A model generated the notes under the pieces. That model worked only from the letters and a program-made list of their open reading frames with translations, was not told the DNA's origin and ran no database searches. 64,000 nucleotides of DNA from Epiperipatus broadwayi. Its lineage: Eukaryota; Onychophora; Udeonychophora; Euonychophora; Peripatidae. The first letter of the stretch is position 1, and each line of letters begins with the position of its first letter. The stretch covers positions 9,100,093 through 9,164,092 of the forward strand of contig JAQFVV010000031.1 of the NCBI GenBank assembly GCA_028023455.1, read 5' to 3'. Both the position numbers and the translations under genes were made by a program. This document shows positions 40,682 to 53,559 of the stretch, in pieces.

Positions 40682-41660
40682 GGTAAAACTGACTTATAAT
40701 GGTCACAACTTTTTGCCTTCTATTTTTAAAAAAATGAACTGTATTTTGATTTCATCCTACCTGCAGGATTATGTATTTATTTTTAAAAAATTGAATTATA
40801 TTTTATTTGTACTATGTAATTGTAAGTATATCTAACTATAAATGTATTTTTTACATGAAGGTTAATATAAAAAAATTCATTTTTATGCACAATATTGATC
40901 TAGGTTTTAAACTATTAAATATTAACATTCACATATGGAAAAACTTTATGAGTGTCACAAAAAAAGTTTTTCCTTTTGCCACTTGTAAGTTTTGCAATGT
41001 CAAGAATGGCAGAGAGAATTTCCATTACTCCTTTGGTTCCCCAAAATGAAATTTTAGATGTTGCAGCTGTTCTGGAAGAAGGCTGTAAAACACATCGCTT
41101 GCTGGAATAATTTCAAACTTTGGAATTGACCATAAAACAGCTGGCCAGGAGGTGCTTATTGAAGAACAGTATGGCATGTCTGCAATGCAGTATTCAGTGT
41201 TTGCTCATGAAATATTTGGACAGCTTAGATGCTGTTAGATGGCAATGCAGAATATGCTGCCAATGTACATCCATAAGAAGTGGGTCTTTTTTTCTGAATC
41301 TGTCTTTGAACACCATTGTTCATATAACGTTTTGTTGGGCAAATAATTTGCCAATGCACTTTATTGTTCATGAGACTGATTTTAGCAAATTAATCATCAT
41401 AGACTGATATCATTTTTGTTGGGAAGAATATGCTACATATTTCAACAAAAATCCAGCACTTGTTGACAGATTTGATGACAATGTTTTCAGGAATTTCCTT
41501 GTGTGCATAGTTCAAAACTACACATAAAAATCTTAACCCTTATATAAAAAATACATTTACAGTTAGATATAATTTACAATCACATAGTACAAATGAAATA
41601 TAGTTCAATTTTTTAAAAATAAAGTGCAAAAAGTTGTGACCATTACAAGTCAGTTTTACC
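40682..41660 (+). mobile_element. Merlin-type (ISXO2/IS1016-like) DNA transposon relic
   Basis: A 979-bp element with terminal inverted repeats. The left end GGTAAAACTGACTTATAATG is matched by the complement of the right end ...CAGTTTTACC, and pairing continues inwards through the TGGTCACAACTTTTTG and ATTTGTACTATGT blocks (left to about 40862, right from about 41540). An 8-bp target duplication (ACAGGTTT) flanks it, the size expected for Merlin (8-9 bp). The left TIR carries a small internal duplication. A transposase remnant lies between the TIRs. Confidence 0.87.
41120..41520 (+). pseudogene. Merlin/ISXO2-like transposase fragment
   Basis: The frame reads a zinc-ribbon-like start (ACLQC, LLMKYL), then RWQCRICCQCTSIRSGSFF and a DFSKLIIID-stop-YHFCWEEYATYF block. 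This matches the N-terminal half of ISXO2-type transposases: W.C....C...SIR.GTFF..S.L......I..W and then the T..DWY.F.RE motif before the DDE core. A stop at 41405-41407 breaks it, and the DDE catalytic region is absent, so the copy is a deleted, non-autonomous relic. Confidence 0.75.
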
Positions 41661-41668
41661 ACAGGTTT
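41661..41668. repeat. Target site duplication, right
   Basis: ACAGGTTT, identical to 40674-40681. Confidence 0.85.
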
Positions 41669-43616
41669 TTTTGAATAGGATTTCATTTACCATTTGTAAC
41701 TAAAATGCACTTTTCCTCATTTTCTTCACTTTATTTTTATTAATTGTCAGCTGGTTATCGAGATTTGACTTATTCTGATCGAAAATTTCTTTCCAGATTC
41801 ATAGTATTTATTATCTCTGACCATTCCCTCCTATAAGAAATTTTCCCATGTTCTGAGTCATCCTTCCCTTTTTTGTGAAGTTTTCCTAATATTCAATCAT
41901 TCAAAGGGTAAGGGAAAAGGATTCGGCTGCTGGATACAAACATGAATGTGTGTAAACCAATCCAATTTGAACCCTCCAAAACTTAACTAACTCACTCTCT
42001 GCATAAATGTCCACATTTATGGACTATGGCCCAAGTGCCAATCTTGCTATTTAACAAGAATCACAGAATTCACTAATAATAAACTAACTCAATAAATTTT
42101 AAGCTTTTGCCCAGTTTATACTAGCTTATGCTCAGGTGTGGTGGCATAACCTGCTGGAGAAGAAACAGCAGTTGAATTAAAATCTCTCTCTTTCCCTTTC
42201 TTTTTTTTTAAATTTCTTTTATTAGATAATACTCTTTCCGAGATCTTTTCCCTTGATCTAACACATTTGTTTCTTAGAATTACTAAACATACATCAACAT
42301 GCACCCTTAGAAAAGTAATAATGGAATCTATTTTAAAACATATAATACATACTCCAAAAAAATAATAAAATGTAAAAGAGACAAACAAAAAAAATGAAGT
42401 TTGTTTTGTTAAATTTAAAATCTATTTATGTTTATTTGAAGAAATTATAGACTGGCACACACATGTATATGACATAATATTCTGTTTATAGGATGTTATA
42501 GTTAAAGAATAAAATCTATGTAGCAAAATACATATAAAAGTTATCACACTATTTGATTTTTGTGTATTTAAAGATTGGAAATAACAGCAAATATATTTAC
42601 CACTGTTTTGATGAGTCTTCTGAATTAAAGTAAATGTCTTTTGTGGTTATTAATTCTTTATCCTTCCCTCCAATTCCTTTGGCTAACATAGATAAATCGC
42701 AAGTACATTTGATCTTTTAATTCAGTGTTCTAATTAATAAGTTCATTGTTCCATGACCAATCTGTGGAGTAGCAGACATCAGGCATATGATTCATTCATT
42801 GTATGTTTTCTTTCTTTTTTTCTCTCTCTACATAATATTTAGAGCAATCTATCTCTTAATATCTTGCGTGGCCTCAAAGGTACAAAAGGAGCTGGAGTCT
42901 AACATAGACCCCCAGCACGATGAAAACTTTACCCCACGCATTTCATGGAGTTTCCTTTTTATATTTTTCTTTTCTGGTCAAAAAAAAGATTTTTATAATT
43001 CTATTCTTTTTGCCATGTATTGCTTTGTGCCTTCTCTTTGTAATAATCTTGCCAGAAAAAAAAAACTGTCAACCCAAAAAAAAAATGTCCTTGCTCTCGA
43101 CCAAGTTTTTTCTTTTTTCTTATCGTTCACAAAAGCCTTTTAACCCAATACCCGAACAAAAGAAAAACCACTTAGCAACTTGGTCTTAACTTTTTTATTT
43201 TTGGAAACTCCCTCTAATTATGATTTGTTGTTTACCTTGATAATTAGACAATAAGATCCTCAAGAATTTAATTTTTTTAATAGACATTCCATCTGTTCTT
43301 TTCTTTTAGCTAAAGACACAATGTTTCAAACATTGATAATATATTAATCTTATTAATTTAAACGAAACATCCAACTATTAACTATATCCATTTCAATAAC
43401 AATACAATCCGTTCGACTAACTGATTCGTGGAAGGTAAACGGAATTCCTTTCTTTTTTCCTTCACATTTTAGAATATTTGAAAATCTTTTGATTTTATTC
43501 ATTTTTCTTACCCCCTTCAACACAATATTTATCAATATACATGTATGCCACAAAATAAGAATAAAATAAATGAGAGAATGAAAGTAAAATGTGTACATTT
43601 ATTTTACTAACCCATC
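41669..43616. other. AT-rich non-coding stretch
   Basis: No supported gene. Frames at 42116-42388 (minus) and 42787-43189 (plus, two overlapping) have no recognised domain. The phrase GTGGTGGCATAACCTGCTGG near 42137 could be a SINE remnant. Confidence 0.45.
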
Positions 43617-44048
<432 letters not shown>

Positions 44049-45825
44049 GTAACTACATATATGTAGGCTGTGTGGTCCTTTCCAACTATACAACTCATGA
44101 AACAAAACACACAATACATAGCCTGATTTACTCTCTCCCTTGTAACAGGGTTTGAACCCAGTTTCTGTTACACATTATAATATTATTTAACCAGATTTAT
44201 TTTGATTTATCCTGATGATGAATAAGTCTTTTGTTTACTAGTAATTATGTTGGCAAAGTAAGAGAACTTGAGATATCCTTTACATAAATTATAGCAATAT
44301 ATTCCTGGAAATTCTCAATGGTTTGTGATATCACAGTTTGATAAACATATAAAATAATCTTTTATATAATAACCATTTAGTTTTCACTGATCGATCAGCT
44401 TTTCAGACATTGATGATGCAGACATTTTAGGTTGAATTTAATATATACATTTAAATTGTATTTCAGTTTCACAATTTTTTTTTATGATGATTATTTTCCT
44501 TTTAAATCTTTTGTAACACAAATAGTAATATTTATCCATCATTAGAATTAAATAATTAAAATAAACATTCATTAAAGTTATGGTTTCCATACTTTCCTTG
44601 AAGTAAAATGTTGTCTTCAGTCGATATTGCATTTCATTCCAATTAGTTGTGGCAATGATGGTCATATAAAGAATCATGATAATGATTAATTTCAGGAATA
44701 ATTAATATATGCCAGATGTGGGAAGCTTAACCACATATATTTTCACAATAATACAAATTTTGATTCAAATTTTCAGCCATAGATTAAGCCAGGCATTATG
44801 TTAAACCTATTCTATATTAGTTTAAATTGATGATTTTAAACACAAACAAAGTTATACTTTAGGCAAAATGAAAAGAAATCCCTTCCCGTAAAATGACTGA
44901 GTTTTATAATCACCCACTGCCAATCAATCTCTAAATGATACCTTCTATCAATTAAATCATATACCCTAATTTTAATTGGCAATTTATTATTGTTTTCAAC
45001 TTAATTATTCACATTCAAACACAAATCATGTGGTTTTTGCTAGATCTTTTCCCACTCCTCTTGGAAAACCGCTTGAAAGAGCAAAATGAAAAAATTTTAT
45101 TAAGTAAAAAAAAAATACATAGTAGACTGAATTTGAACTCAAGATTTTGAATGAGAACAAGCTGCTATGGACATGAAATTAAGACAAAATAATTGCTCTT
45201 TCAATAAGCTTTCTGGACGATACAATACATGCCCAATAATAATTAACAGTTATTTGTATAACTAAAATCCTACATGTATTTAATGTAGGCATACTCACAC
45301 ATACACGATTCTGATTGAACATTTTTAACACTTTATTAACCTTTGATATTATATACAAACTTCTTTCAATAAATACTCTATAGCTAAATTTTGACTCCCC
45401 TGACAGATACGATTCTCATCAGCCAATTTCTTTTTGACTAAAAATCATATTTACTTTATAAAGTATCTATTACCCCCTTCTGATTCATCTAAATTATTAA
45501 TAACTACTTATGAAACAATCTTAATAAGTAAACTATATTAATTTTGACCATTTATGATGCTTTAAATCTTTATTACATATACATTATAAATGATTTTTAT
45601 TTCGAGCACTTATTAATGAGATTTTATTATGTATCGAATACTTCATGAAAGTTTATTCAAACTTTTATTTTAATTTATAATCAATAATTTTTAAATATTT
45701 TTATATTGAATTTAACAGATTTTATGAGTAAAAATAAATTTTGATCTAAATTAATGTTAACAAAACCAGCTTCGAATTAATGAAGCTTTGGTTACAATCA
45801 AAGGTTTATATATATATATATATAT
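44049..45825. other. AT-rich non-coding stretch
   Basis: No supported gene. B-box-like phrases (GGGTTTGAACCCAG at 44150, TTTGAACTC at 45134) occur without a convincing A box. A (TA)n tract at 45808-45825 borders the palindromic element. Confidence 0.5.
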
Positions 45826-47664
45826 TGTAACGAGCACATACGATGTTACATTGTTTTTTTATTATTAAACATAAAAAAAAAATTAAAGTTCACAAATAAA
45901 ACTTCTGTTTTTTAAGAATTAAAAATTGAAAATTAAAATTCTATACTAGACTCATATATATAAAATTGCACAGATGAAAAAAATTATTAAAATAAAACTT
46001 TATTAAAAATAGAAAAGGTATTTTAAAAACAAAAACTTAAAAAGATTTGGAGATAAAAATATATTTTTAAGTTTGGAAAACAAATTAATTAATGTTATTG
46101 AAAAAAAAAAGAAAAGAAAATGAAACATCGCTTTTCCTATATTGAGCACCACAGGATCGAGGGATTTTAACGCTGGATTCCAAATGGCAAGCAACGGATA
46201 ACTAATGAACATTTCTAAAACTGTAAGCACGTTATGAAGTTAAATGAATATTAATTGGAAAACACTAAAAACTTTAAAATATAAACTTTTCCAGTATTTA
46301 AAAAAAATAGAAATAGAATCCTATCTGACCAAACTAAATTCCTTATTAATTCTTTTTATTGATGTATTTCTTTTTTTTTTAATCATTTCCATTTTTTTTT
46401 TTTTTTGGTTCTTTTAAGTTTTATTTATGATTTTTGTTTTTCATTAAATTAAATTAGAAAAATGTTAAACTTAAGTCGGGCGTGAATGGCTATATAGATT
46501 TGTAAAGTTATATTAGGGAAGAATAATCTTAGGTTATTTGTTTCATAGTTAAATTGGGTCAATGGATTGGATATATTGGTGTAATTAGTAGATGTAATAC
46601 AAGATTCGCTATGGGCAACATCATTTTATATGCCACACACTTCCTTTTTGCCTATGGAATGCGATCGTAAATCAGCAAAATCACTGCAGTTCCTTCCTAT
46701 GGAGTTTTTTTTATTGCTCTTATCGTCAGATAGATGTAGTATTCCTATCTGATGAGAGATAATTTCTTTACTTAACCTATTTGTGCTGTCGTATTTGTAT
46801 TACATTGAACACATCAATATATCAGATGGATTGACGTTGGTTTAACTGCGAACTTTTGGCCTACGGTTAAATAAGGATAGAATATTTTCTTTTCAAATGC
46901 AAATCTATGTAGTCTATTAATACTCAACCCTCTAAACAAAAATGCATTAAATTTAAGCTGGGTATAAACGCTTGCATGGATTCGTTATCAGTCAATTAAG
47001 TTTTTGGTTTTCATATTTGATCAAAATATATAAACATTTGGTAAATAATGATACCTTATGGTGAGTATCTAAAATGTATTTATTCGGATGTCTTTTAAGT
47101 TATTGGTGTCAATGTGGCATCTTATGACAATTGCTTATAAATTTTCCTCTGCAATTCCACCAATGATTTTATATTTTGATCATTTATTTTTATTTTGAAA
47201 TGTTTTTGACTGTGTAATCTATGTAACCAATCTATACTCAACATTATAAAACAAACTTTTATAAATCCATCTGTGCGAACTTATAATAGTATAAAAATTA
47301 AAATGTAAATTAAAATCTGAAATAAAAGTTAAAAATAATGTTAAATGTTAAAGTAAACATACTAAAATAATGTTAAATTTTATATATATGTGCATAAATA
47401 AATGTTTGTGTGTATAATTACTGGCAGTGGCTTATTTTATTCTTTTTTTATATATCTTAGATAGGAATTTAATATAAAATATAAATCTCTGCTATTCCAC
47501 TGAGCTAGTGACAATGAACTAACGACCGGAAACAAAATATCTAAAAGAAAAAAAAAATTTCTTTGACTTACGTATCTGCCTACTTTATAAATTTTCTAGG
47601 TTCAAATGCCTAGTGGCGCCCTGTGGTGTAGATTATGTTAAGTCCCTTTCTTTGCATTGTTACA
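45826..47664 (+). mobile_element. LTR-like unit, left half of a 4.1-kb palindrome
   Basis: Begins TGTAACGA directly after (TA)n and ends TTGTTACA directly before ATATATAA, so it is a 1.84-kb TG...CA unit bordered by AT repeats. Internal blocks are X (about 46450-46930), Y (about 46930-47290) and Z (about 47425-47660). X and Y resemble each other at their edges (an AAATTTAAGCTGGG-type start and an AATCTATGTAG...ACTCAAC end), so they are tandem paralogues. No intact frame remains. Confidence 0.7.
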
Positions 47665-47876
47665 ATATATAATGAGATTTCTAGCCCTCACAGTGAGGTG
47701 CTAGGATATTAAAGCATTAGATTTAAAATGTCAAGCCAAGCCCAAAACAGTCTGAGGTAGGGGCTATTCTGAAAAGTTTGTTAAGAGCTATTTGCAAGCT
47801 CATTATATAACATTTGTAATACAAGCTTTGTAAATTAGGTCATGACTATATGACTTGTTTTTTGTAATTAATATAT
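47665..47876. other. Unique spacer at the centre of the palindrome
   Basis: About 212 bp between the two inverted units. It has no inverted partner and no gene. Confidence 0.65.
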
Positions 47877-49913
47877 TATAACAATCCGGAGAAATTGGAG
47901 ACTTAACATATCTGCACTACGGGTGCCATCTAGGCATTTAAACCTAAAAAAATTTATAGAGTAGGCAGATACGCGCTGTTAAGATTCGACTTTATTTAAA
48001 TATTCAGATCGTTAGCCCAAGTCTCTAGCTCAGTGGAGTAGCAGAGATAATAAAATATAAATTTTATATCTTAAATATAAAAGAATAAAAGCCACTGCCA
48101 GAAATTAACACATAAAAATATTTATTTACGCACATATAAAATAACATTTAAATTTTGAGGAATAAATTCAACATTTTAGATTTTCCTATTAATCTTTGGG
48201 TTTACATTTAAGTAAATTACAACCATGAGTTTAATATTTTATTTAGATAGTCGAGTATGAATAGACTACATAGATCTGCATTTGAAAAGAAAATAATCTT
48301 CCCTGATTTAACCTTAGGCAACAAATTTTGCAATCAAACCGGTGCCAATCCATCTGATACATTTATGTATTCAATGTAGCATGAAAATACGACAACACAA
48401 AATACTATACTGTCAGGAATGTACATCTGATCAGTAAGTAGAATTAGAGAAGACATTGTCTCTCCACCAACAGGAATGTCACATCTGTTGGCGAGTAGAA
48501 CAATAAACATAAAACTCCATAGGAATGGACTGCGGTCCTTTGCCATCTTAAAAACCCATCCATAGGCAAACAGAAGGTGTGTGGCGTATATATATATATA
48601 TTCCTGCTCATAGCGGATCTCATACTACATCTACAATTACACAAATATATCCAATCCATTGAACCAATTCAACTACAAAATGAATAACCTAAGATTACCC
48701 TCCCTTAATATAACTTTACAAAACTATATAGCCATTCACGCCCGACTTAAATTTAACATTTAAATACGTTCGCACAGATTATTTTTATAAATTTGTTTTT
48801 AAAATGTTGAGTATAGATCGGCTGCACAGATTCCACGGTCAAAAACATCCAAATTAAACACAATCGTTCAAAATACAAAGTCAATCCGATAACGTCAATT
48901 GCAAAAGGGAATACACAATGCCCCATGGCATTCATCGTAAGATGCCCGCATTAACATCGTTGACCTATATATTCCAATCGACTGTGAAAACCACAACATA
49001 ATCAACTGCTAATGAATCTATGCAATGTCTATACCCAACTTAAATGTAATGCATTTAATAATTTCTACAATAAATATTACTACAAATAAAAATAATAAAA
49101 TGGAAATGATTTTAGCAAAACTTAACTATATAAATTTAAACAATCAATTATTAATTTGAAAATCAAATAAGAGTTCATTTTAAAATTTAAATTAGCTGAA
49201 TCTTTAAAAAAAAACAATGACGAAAGTTCTTAATTACTTTTTTTTTGTTGTTGTTAATTTGTAAAGTTCATAGCTCATGGTAGAAGAGTCCAGGTTTCTG
49301 CTTTTAATTCCCACGACACCTCCATTGGAAGATAATGTTCTGGAGATGGCAATAGCTGGTTCAAGGTATCACAGACTCTTTTTTTTTAAATAGAGAGTGT
49401 GGTATGTGCATCCTATCACATTTCTCAAACACAAAAGCTGGAACTGTCCGAAAAAACTGTATTTCCCTTTTTATATTATCCACATGGATTCAATCAACAA
49501 AATGTCACTAATCCATCACTTTTGTTAGGGTCCAAGCCAGGGCTTAGTGCTTCCATTGGTCAAGCTAATTTCTCTTTATTTTCTTAACTATCTTTCATCA
49601 GATCATTTTAGTTATAGAAGAGCCCAAGGGCCAGTTTGGTTTTTGATAATTCATAAACAATCATTTCCATTTACAGATTACATTAATTAATACCTGTTTT
49701 TATTTTTAAATCTTGTACTTTTTTATAAAAAAGTACGTTCACATACTTATTTGTTTTTTTTTTTTTAAAAAAAATATTTTTAAAGTTTGGCATCTGTGCG
49801 AATGTATATACGTTTAACAAACATTTTAATTGTAGCGTTTAGTTTTTTACTTTTATTTGCGAACTTTTAATTTTTTAATTTAAATTAATGTAACGACATA
49901 TTTATATATCGTT

Positions 49914-49916
<3 letters not shown>
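47877..49916 (-). mobile_element. LTR-like unit, right half of a 4.1-kb palindrome
   Basis: Read on the minus strand it begins TGTAACGA (49916) after (TA)n and ends GTTATA (47877), the inverted counterpart of 45826-47664. The blocks occur as Y (49060-48765), X (48765-48240) and Z (48125-47880), whereas the left unit has X before Y. It also carries a nested SINE-like repeat (49265-49690), which explains its greater length. Minus-strand frames at 48546-48334 and 48935-48753 are hydrophobic and unrecognised; the matching left blocks have stops. Confidence 0.7.
49265..49690 (+). repeat. SINE-like dispersed repeat (paired with 21785-22240, inverted)
   Basis: Begins with TAGCTCATGGTAGAAG, close to a tRNA A-box region, followed 25 nt later by TTTTAATTCCCAC, a weak B box. 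The rest (CTTAGTGCTTCCATTGGTCAA, GGAAGATAATG) aligns with the complement of 21785-22240. It lies inside the right palindrome unit and is absent from the left one, so it inserted after the two units separated. Confidence 0.55.

Positions 49917-49948
<32 letters not shown>
49917..49948. repeat. (AT)n tract
   Basis: Borders the right end of the palindromic element and is followed by TTGTGCCATTACA. Confidence 0.9.
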
Positions 49949-49951
<3 letters not shown>

Positions 49952-52900
49952 GCCATTACAATTTAGTCATTACCTAAATTTATAGTAATGTGCACGAGAG
50001 AAAGTGAACAAAAAACATCATCACATTTTTATATAACCATAAAAGAAGCTGTAGGGCATCCAAGTTCAAACCTTACCAGATCAAAATTTTAAATGCTTTA
50101 GACAGAGAGTGGGACAGCAATTATATGCTTCACTTGTTTGTGTGTTAATACATCTCAAAAAGAGCAGTACACACATTTAATATTTAAATGTTCTGTTAAA
50201 AAGCAAAGTTTTAATGCATACGTATAAGCAGTGTATGTGTAAGTTATTTAATTGTTTTATATTTCAAATATTAAACACTTTGACTTTCTTTAAAACTAAC
50301 CTATGCTTGATCAATTTTAATATCTCATTCTATACTTCTATTGTGCTTTTCTATAATTGTAATTGGGATTTAAAAGCTAAGGATTTAATTTTAAATGTTA
50401 GGGTTATAATTTCTGAACTAGCATTTATATTATTAGTCAACCAGATTTATAAATGATTGGAATAATGGCAGTGGGCATGCTTGAATATATTGCATAAATA
50501 AACTACATTTTTTATTTATTAAATATTGAAAGAAAATTGAGAAAATCTGTTAAATTTTTTTTTATTCAACAGTTTGTACTAGAAGGGTTAAATCTGTCAA
50601 ATTATTTTTTGTACAATTTTATGTTAAAAGAGGAAATCTGTTGAATCAGATATCTATTTTTGTAGCAATTTTGTTTTTGTAAATGATTGTTTGTCACTTT
50701 GGGAGCTTAAGCTGGGTGGGTACTCTAATTTTGAAATTGTCTTATCTTAAGATCTAAAGAAGGAAGCTTGAAAATTTGAAATGTTACCTAGGTGTAAGAA
50801 AAAAAAGGATTAAATCTATTTTTTTTTAAAACAAAAGTGTCTGAAAAAAGGATTAAACTTTTCAGTTGAAAAATAATTTAGTTGAAAATAAATTAGAGAT
50901 CTAATTAAAATGAATTTGTCCAAAAATAGCAAGTGATGCTATCTCTGATTGGTTAAGTTAGCTCAAAAATTGGATATAAAAAGCTGTCTGGAAAAAATCA
51001 GTTGAATTATTATTGTGATTATGATTCAGATTATTAGACTATTAAATTGAATGTTGAAAATATAAGAAATGTCTGGCTAGAAAAATTATATGTATGTCCC
51101 ATCTTTGCCTGACCATCTGGGAAGCTGCACATCATATAGGAAAGAAAAGATGTTTTGTCTAAAATAATATTCTACACCTTTCAACTGACCAAAGAAATAA
51201 GATGTTCTTAATAGAAGGAAGAAAGCATTCACCTGCATTCGATGAAAGATGAATTAATCTACTGATAAATATTAATCATCAAGTCCAATTAATTGTTCCA
51301 GCAACTGAGTTTAAATCCAGGAAATTTATAATGTGAAAACAACTGCTGTATTTCATTCACTGAAAGAATATTGCTTGACAGGAAGAGAAGAAAAATTGAT
51401 ATAATGATTTCCAAATTATCCACTAAAGCAAATAACCTCAATAGGATCCTCATCATCAAATAATTATATACTTCAAGAAAGTGATTGTTCCAAAGAACAC
51501 GGAAATTGTTGCTGCCAAGTATAGACAGTATACAAGACAAGTGAACCCTTGGATCGGTAATATGACTTTTATATCTATTTTCTTTATGAAATCAGAGTAT
51601 TAATAAAAATTTAGTAATAAAGTGACATATTTTATTTAAAGAACTTTTAAAGACAATTCAGATCGATGGAAACCAAGAATGTCTTAATAATAATAGCTTT
51701 GAACTACATAAATGATTTTGAATGTATCAAAATTTATTTGTTTATTAATTTTACAGTTATGAAATATTAATGTGTAAAACAATTTTTTTATGGTATTATG
51801 ATTTTAGTTTTAACTAATATATTATTATTATTTTGGGATAAAACATGCACATACATAGTAATATTTTATATGTGTATAATTGCGAGTGAATGTGAAATAA
51901 TAGGTGGTGTTAAAATATTAAATTATTTTGTCTTGAGAAAGTATAGATTTCAGCGCTTGGAAGGGAGGGGGGGATAATGATTTAAAACTTGTTTCTAAGA
52001 ACTTGATTTTTCTAATTTCTATTAACATTTTTTTTAACATACTACTTATATGTTAGATTTATAAAGTATGTGTGCTAATGAGCGGATAATATTTTTTTTT
52101 CTTGAAATACTTTTCTCATGGAGTGAAAATCATGGTCAATGTGACATCCAACTTAATACAATATACATTTGAAGGAAAAGGGGGAAGAACTTGAAATTAA
52201 TCTGAGGATTGCTATATAATCAATTATTATTATTATTCTTATTCATATCAATTTTCATGTTTATCTAGAAATTTTTATGTATATGTTAGAAATACAGTAA
52301 TAAATATCAGTTTGTTTTGTTAAATGAGGCATATATATTTCATTAAGTGTAGTCTTTGTTGTGTGATCATTCATCATCATCAGTGGTTGAATATTAGTTA
52401 TTTAAGATATAAGTAAATATGCTAAAATTAAGCAATAATTATGAATTTCTGTGTAAAAATTAGTTTTATGTTTAGGCTTAGTCCTAGAGCGGTAGTTGAA
52501 ACCCTTGTCATTATCATTATTATTATCATCATCATCATCGCCATCAACGTTTTAATTAATGAGCTGTTTAAATGTTTAAAGGCCATAAATAAATATTAAT
52601 TTCATAATATTTAGTGATTTCTTAGTATTATTATAACCACATCCCGTCATCTATTTCATGCAAGGATGAGTGAATTGCCATCCTAAATTAGTTATATATA
52701 ATCTGAGCTAGTAAACTTATAAAAATATTGAAACACATTTGTTATGCTAAGATCTAAGAAATGATTTATGTCTAATGAACTCCACTGTGGTTTATAGATG
52801 TTTTACTTTTACCTAAATATTAGTGTGTATAGTGATATGGCTCAAAAAGCAAAATCTCCCATTTTTATTAGAAATAAAGTACCAAAAGGGGATTCAAACC

Positions 52901-53559
52901 CGGTACATGTGAAAAGGTTATTAGATATAACTGTGTCTAGATTCAAATAATCTAGTGGCACCCTGCTAGACCATATTCACTTAGTATTTGTTTAAACATG
53001 CACTTAACATCAAACCAAGAAATGAAAGTGGATAAGATCTACTGTCTGTATACCTGAGATATATTTTATTGAATTACTAGTGTACTCACCTCACATGATT
53101 TCATATACCTGAGTTATAATCCTTGTTGTTAATAATTTGCTTATAATTATTGATAGTGGGATATCTTGAGAAATCTAATTACAGAAATATGTTTCATTTC
53201 ATCCAATGACACTTAATATGATTGATAATTCAGTCTGATTTTTGGTTTTAGCAGCCACTACTCATGTTAAACAATGCTTTTCTTTTGATATAAAAATCTA
53301 CAATGCATTTTTCATTTATTAGGCTAAATATTTATATTGGAATCTTTTTGAGATAAAATAAAGATTTATATTTGAATCGTTTCATAATTATTAAATACAT
53401 TTGGATCGTTTGATCATCTTTATTAAGTTACATTTCTTAACAATACTGGAATATTTGAGATTTTTACAATACTTGAATTTTTTTAATTACTTTAAATGAC
53501 CAGATCTCATTTGGTTACACTGGATCTGTGATCGACCTGTAATTTTGGTTATAATATAT
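49949..53559. other. AT-rich non-coding stretch
   Basis: No supported gene on either strand. A (TCA)n-type microsatellite lies at 52509-52543. A minus-strand frame at 51540-51289 has no recognised domain. Confidence 0.5.

Noticed and set aside
42787-43189. Two overlapping Phe/Ser-rich plus-strand frames
   Set aside because: Low-complexity T-rich sequence with no domain and no splice or start support.
44140-44160. GGGTTTGAACCC phrase as the B box of a tRNA gene or SINE
   Set aside because: It is a short palindrome without a matching A box or cloverleaf on either strand.
47485-47515. TAGCTCAGTGGAATAGCAGAG (minus; also plus at 48029) as a tRNA D-arm
   Set aside because: Resembles a tRNA A-box region but lacks any T-arm or acceptor partner; it is part of block Z of the palindromic element.
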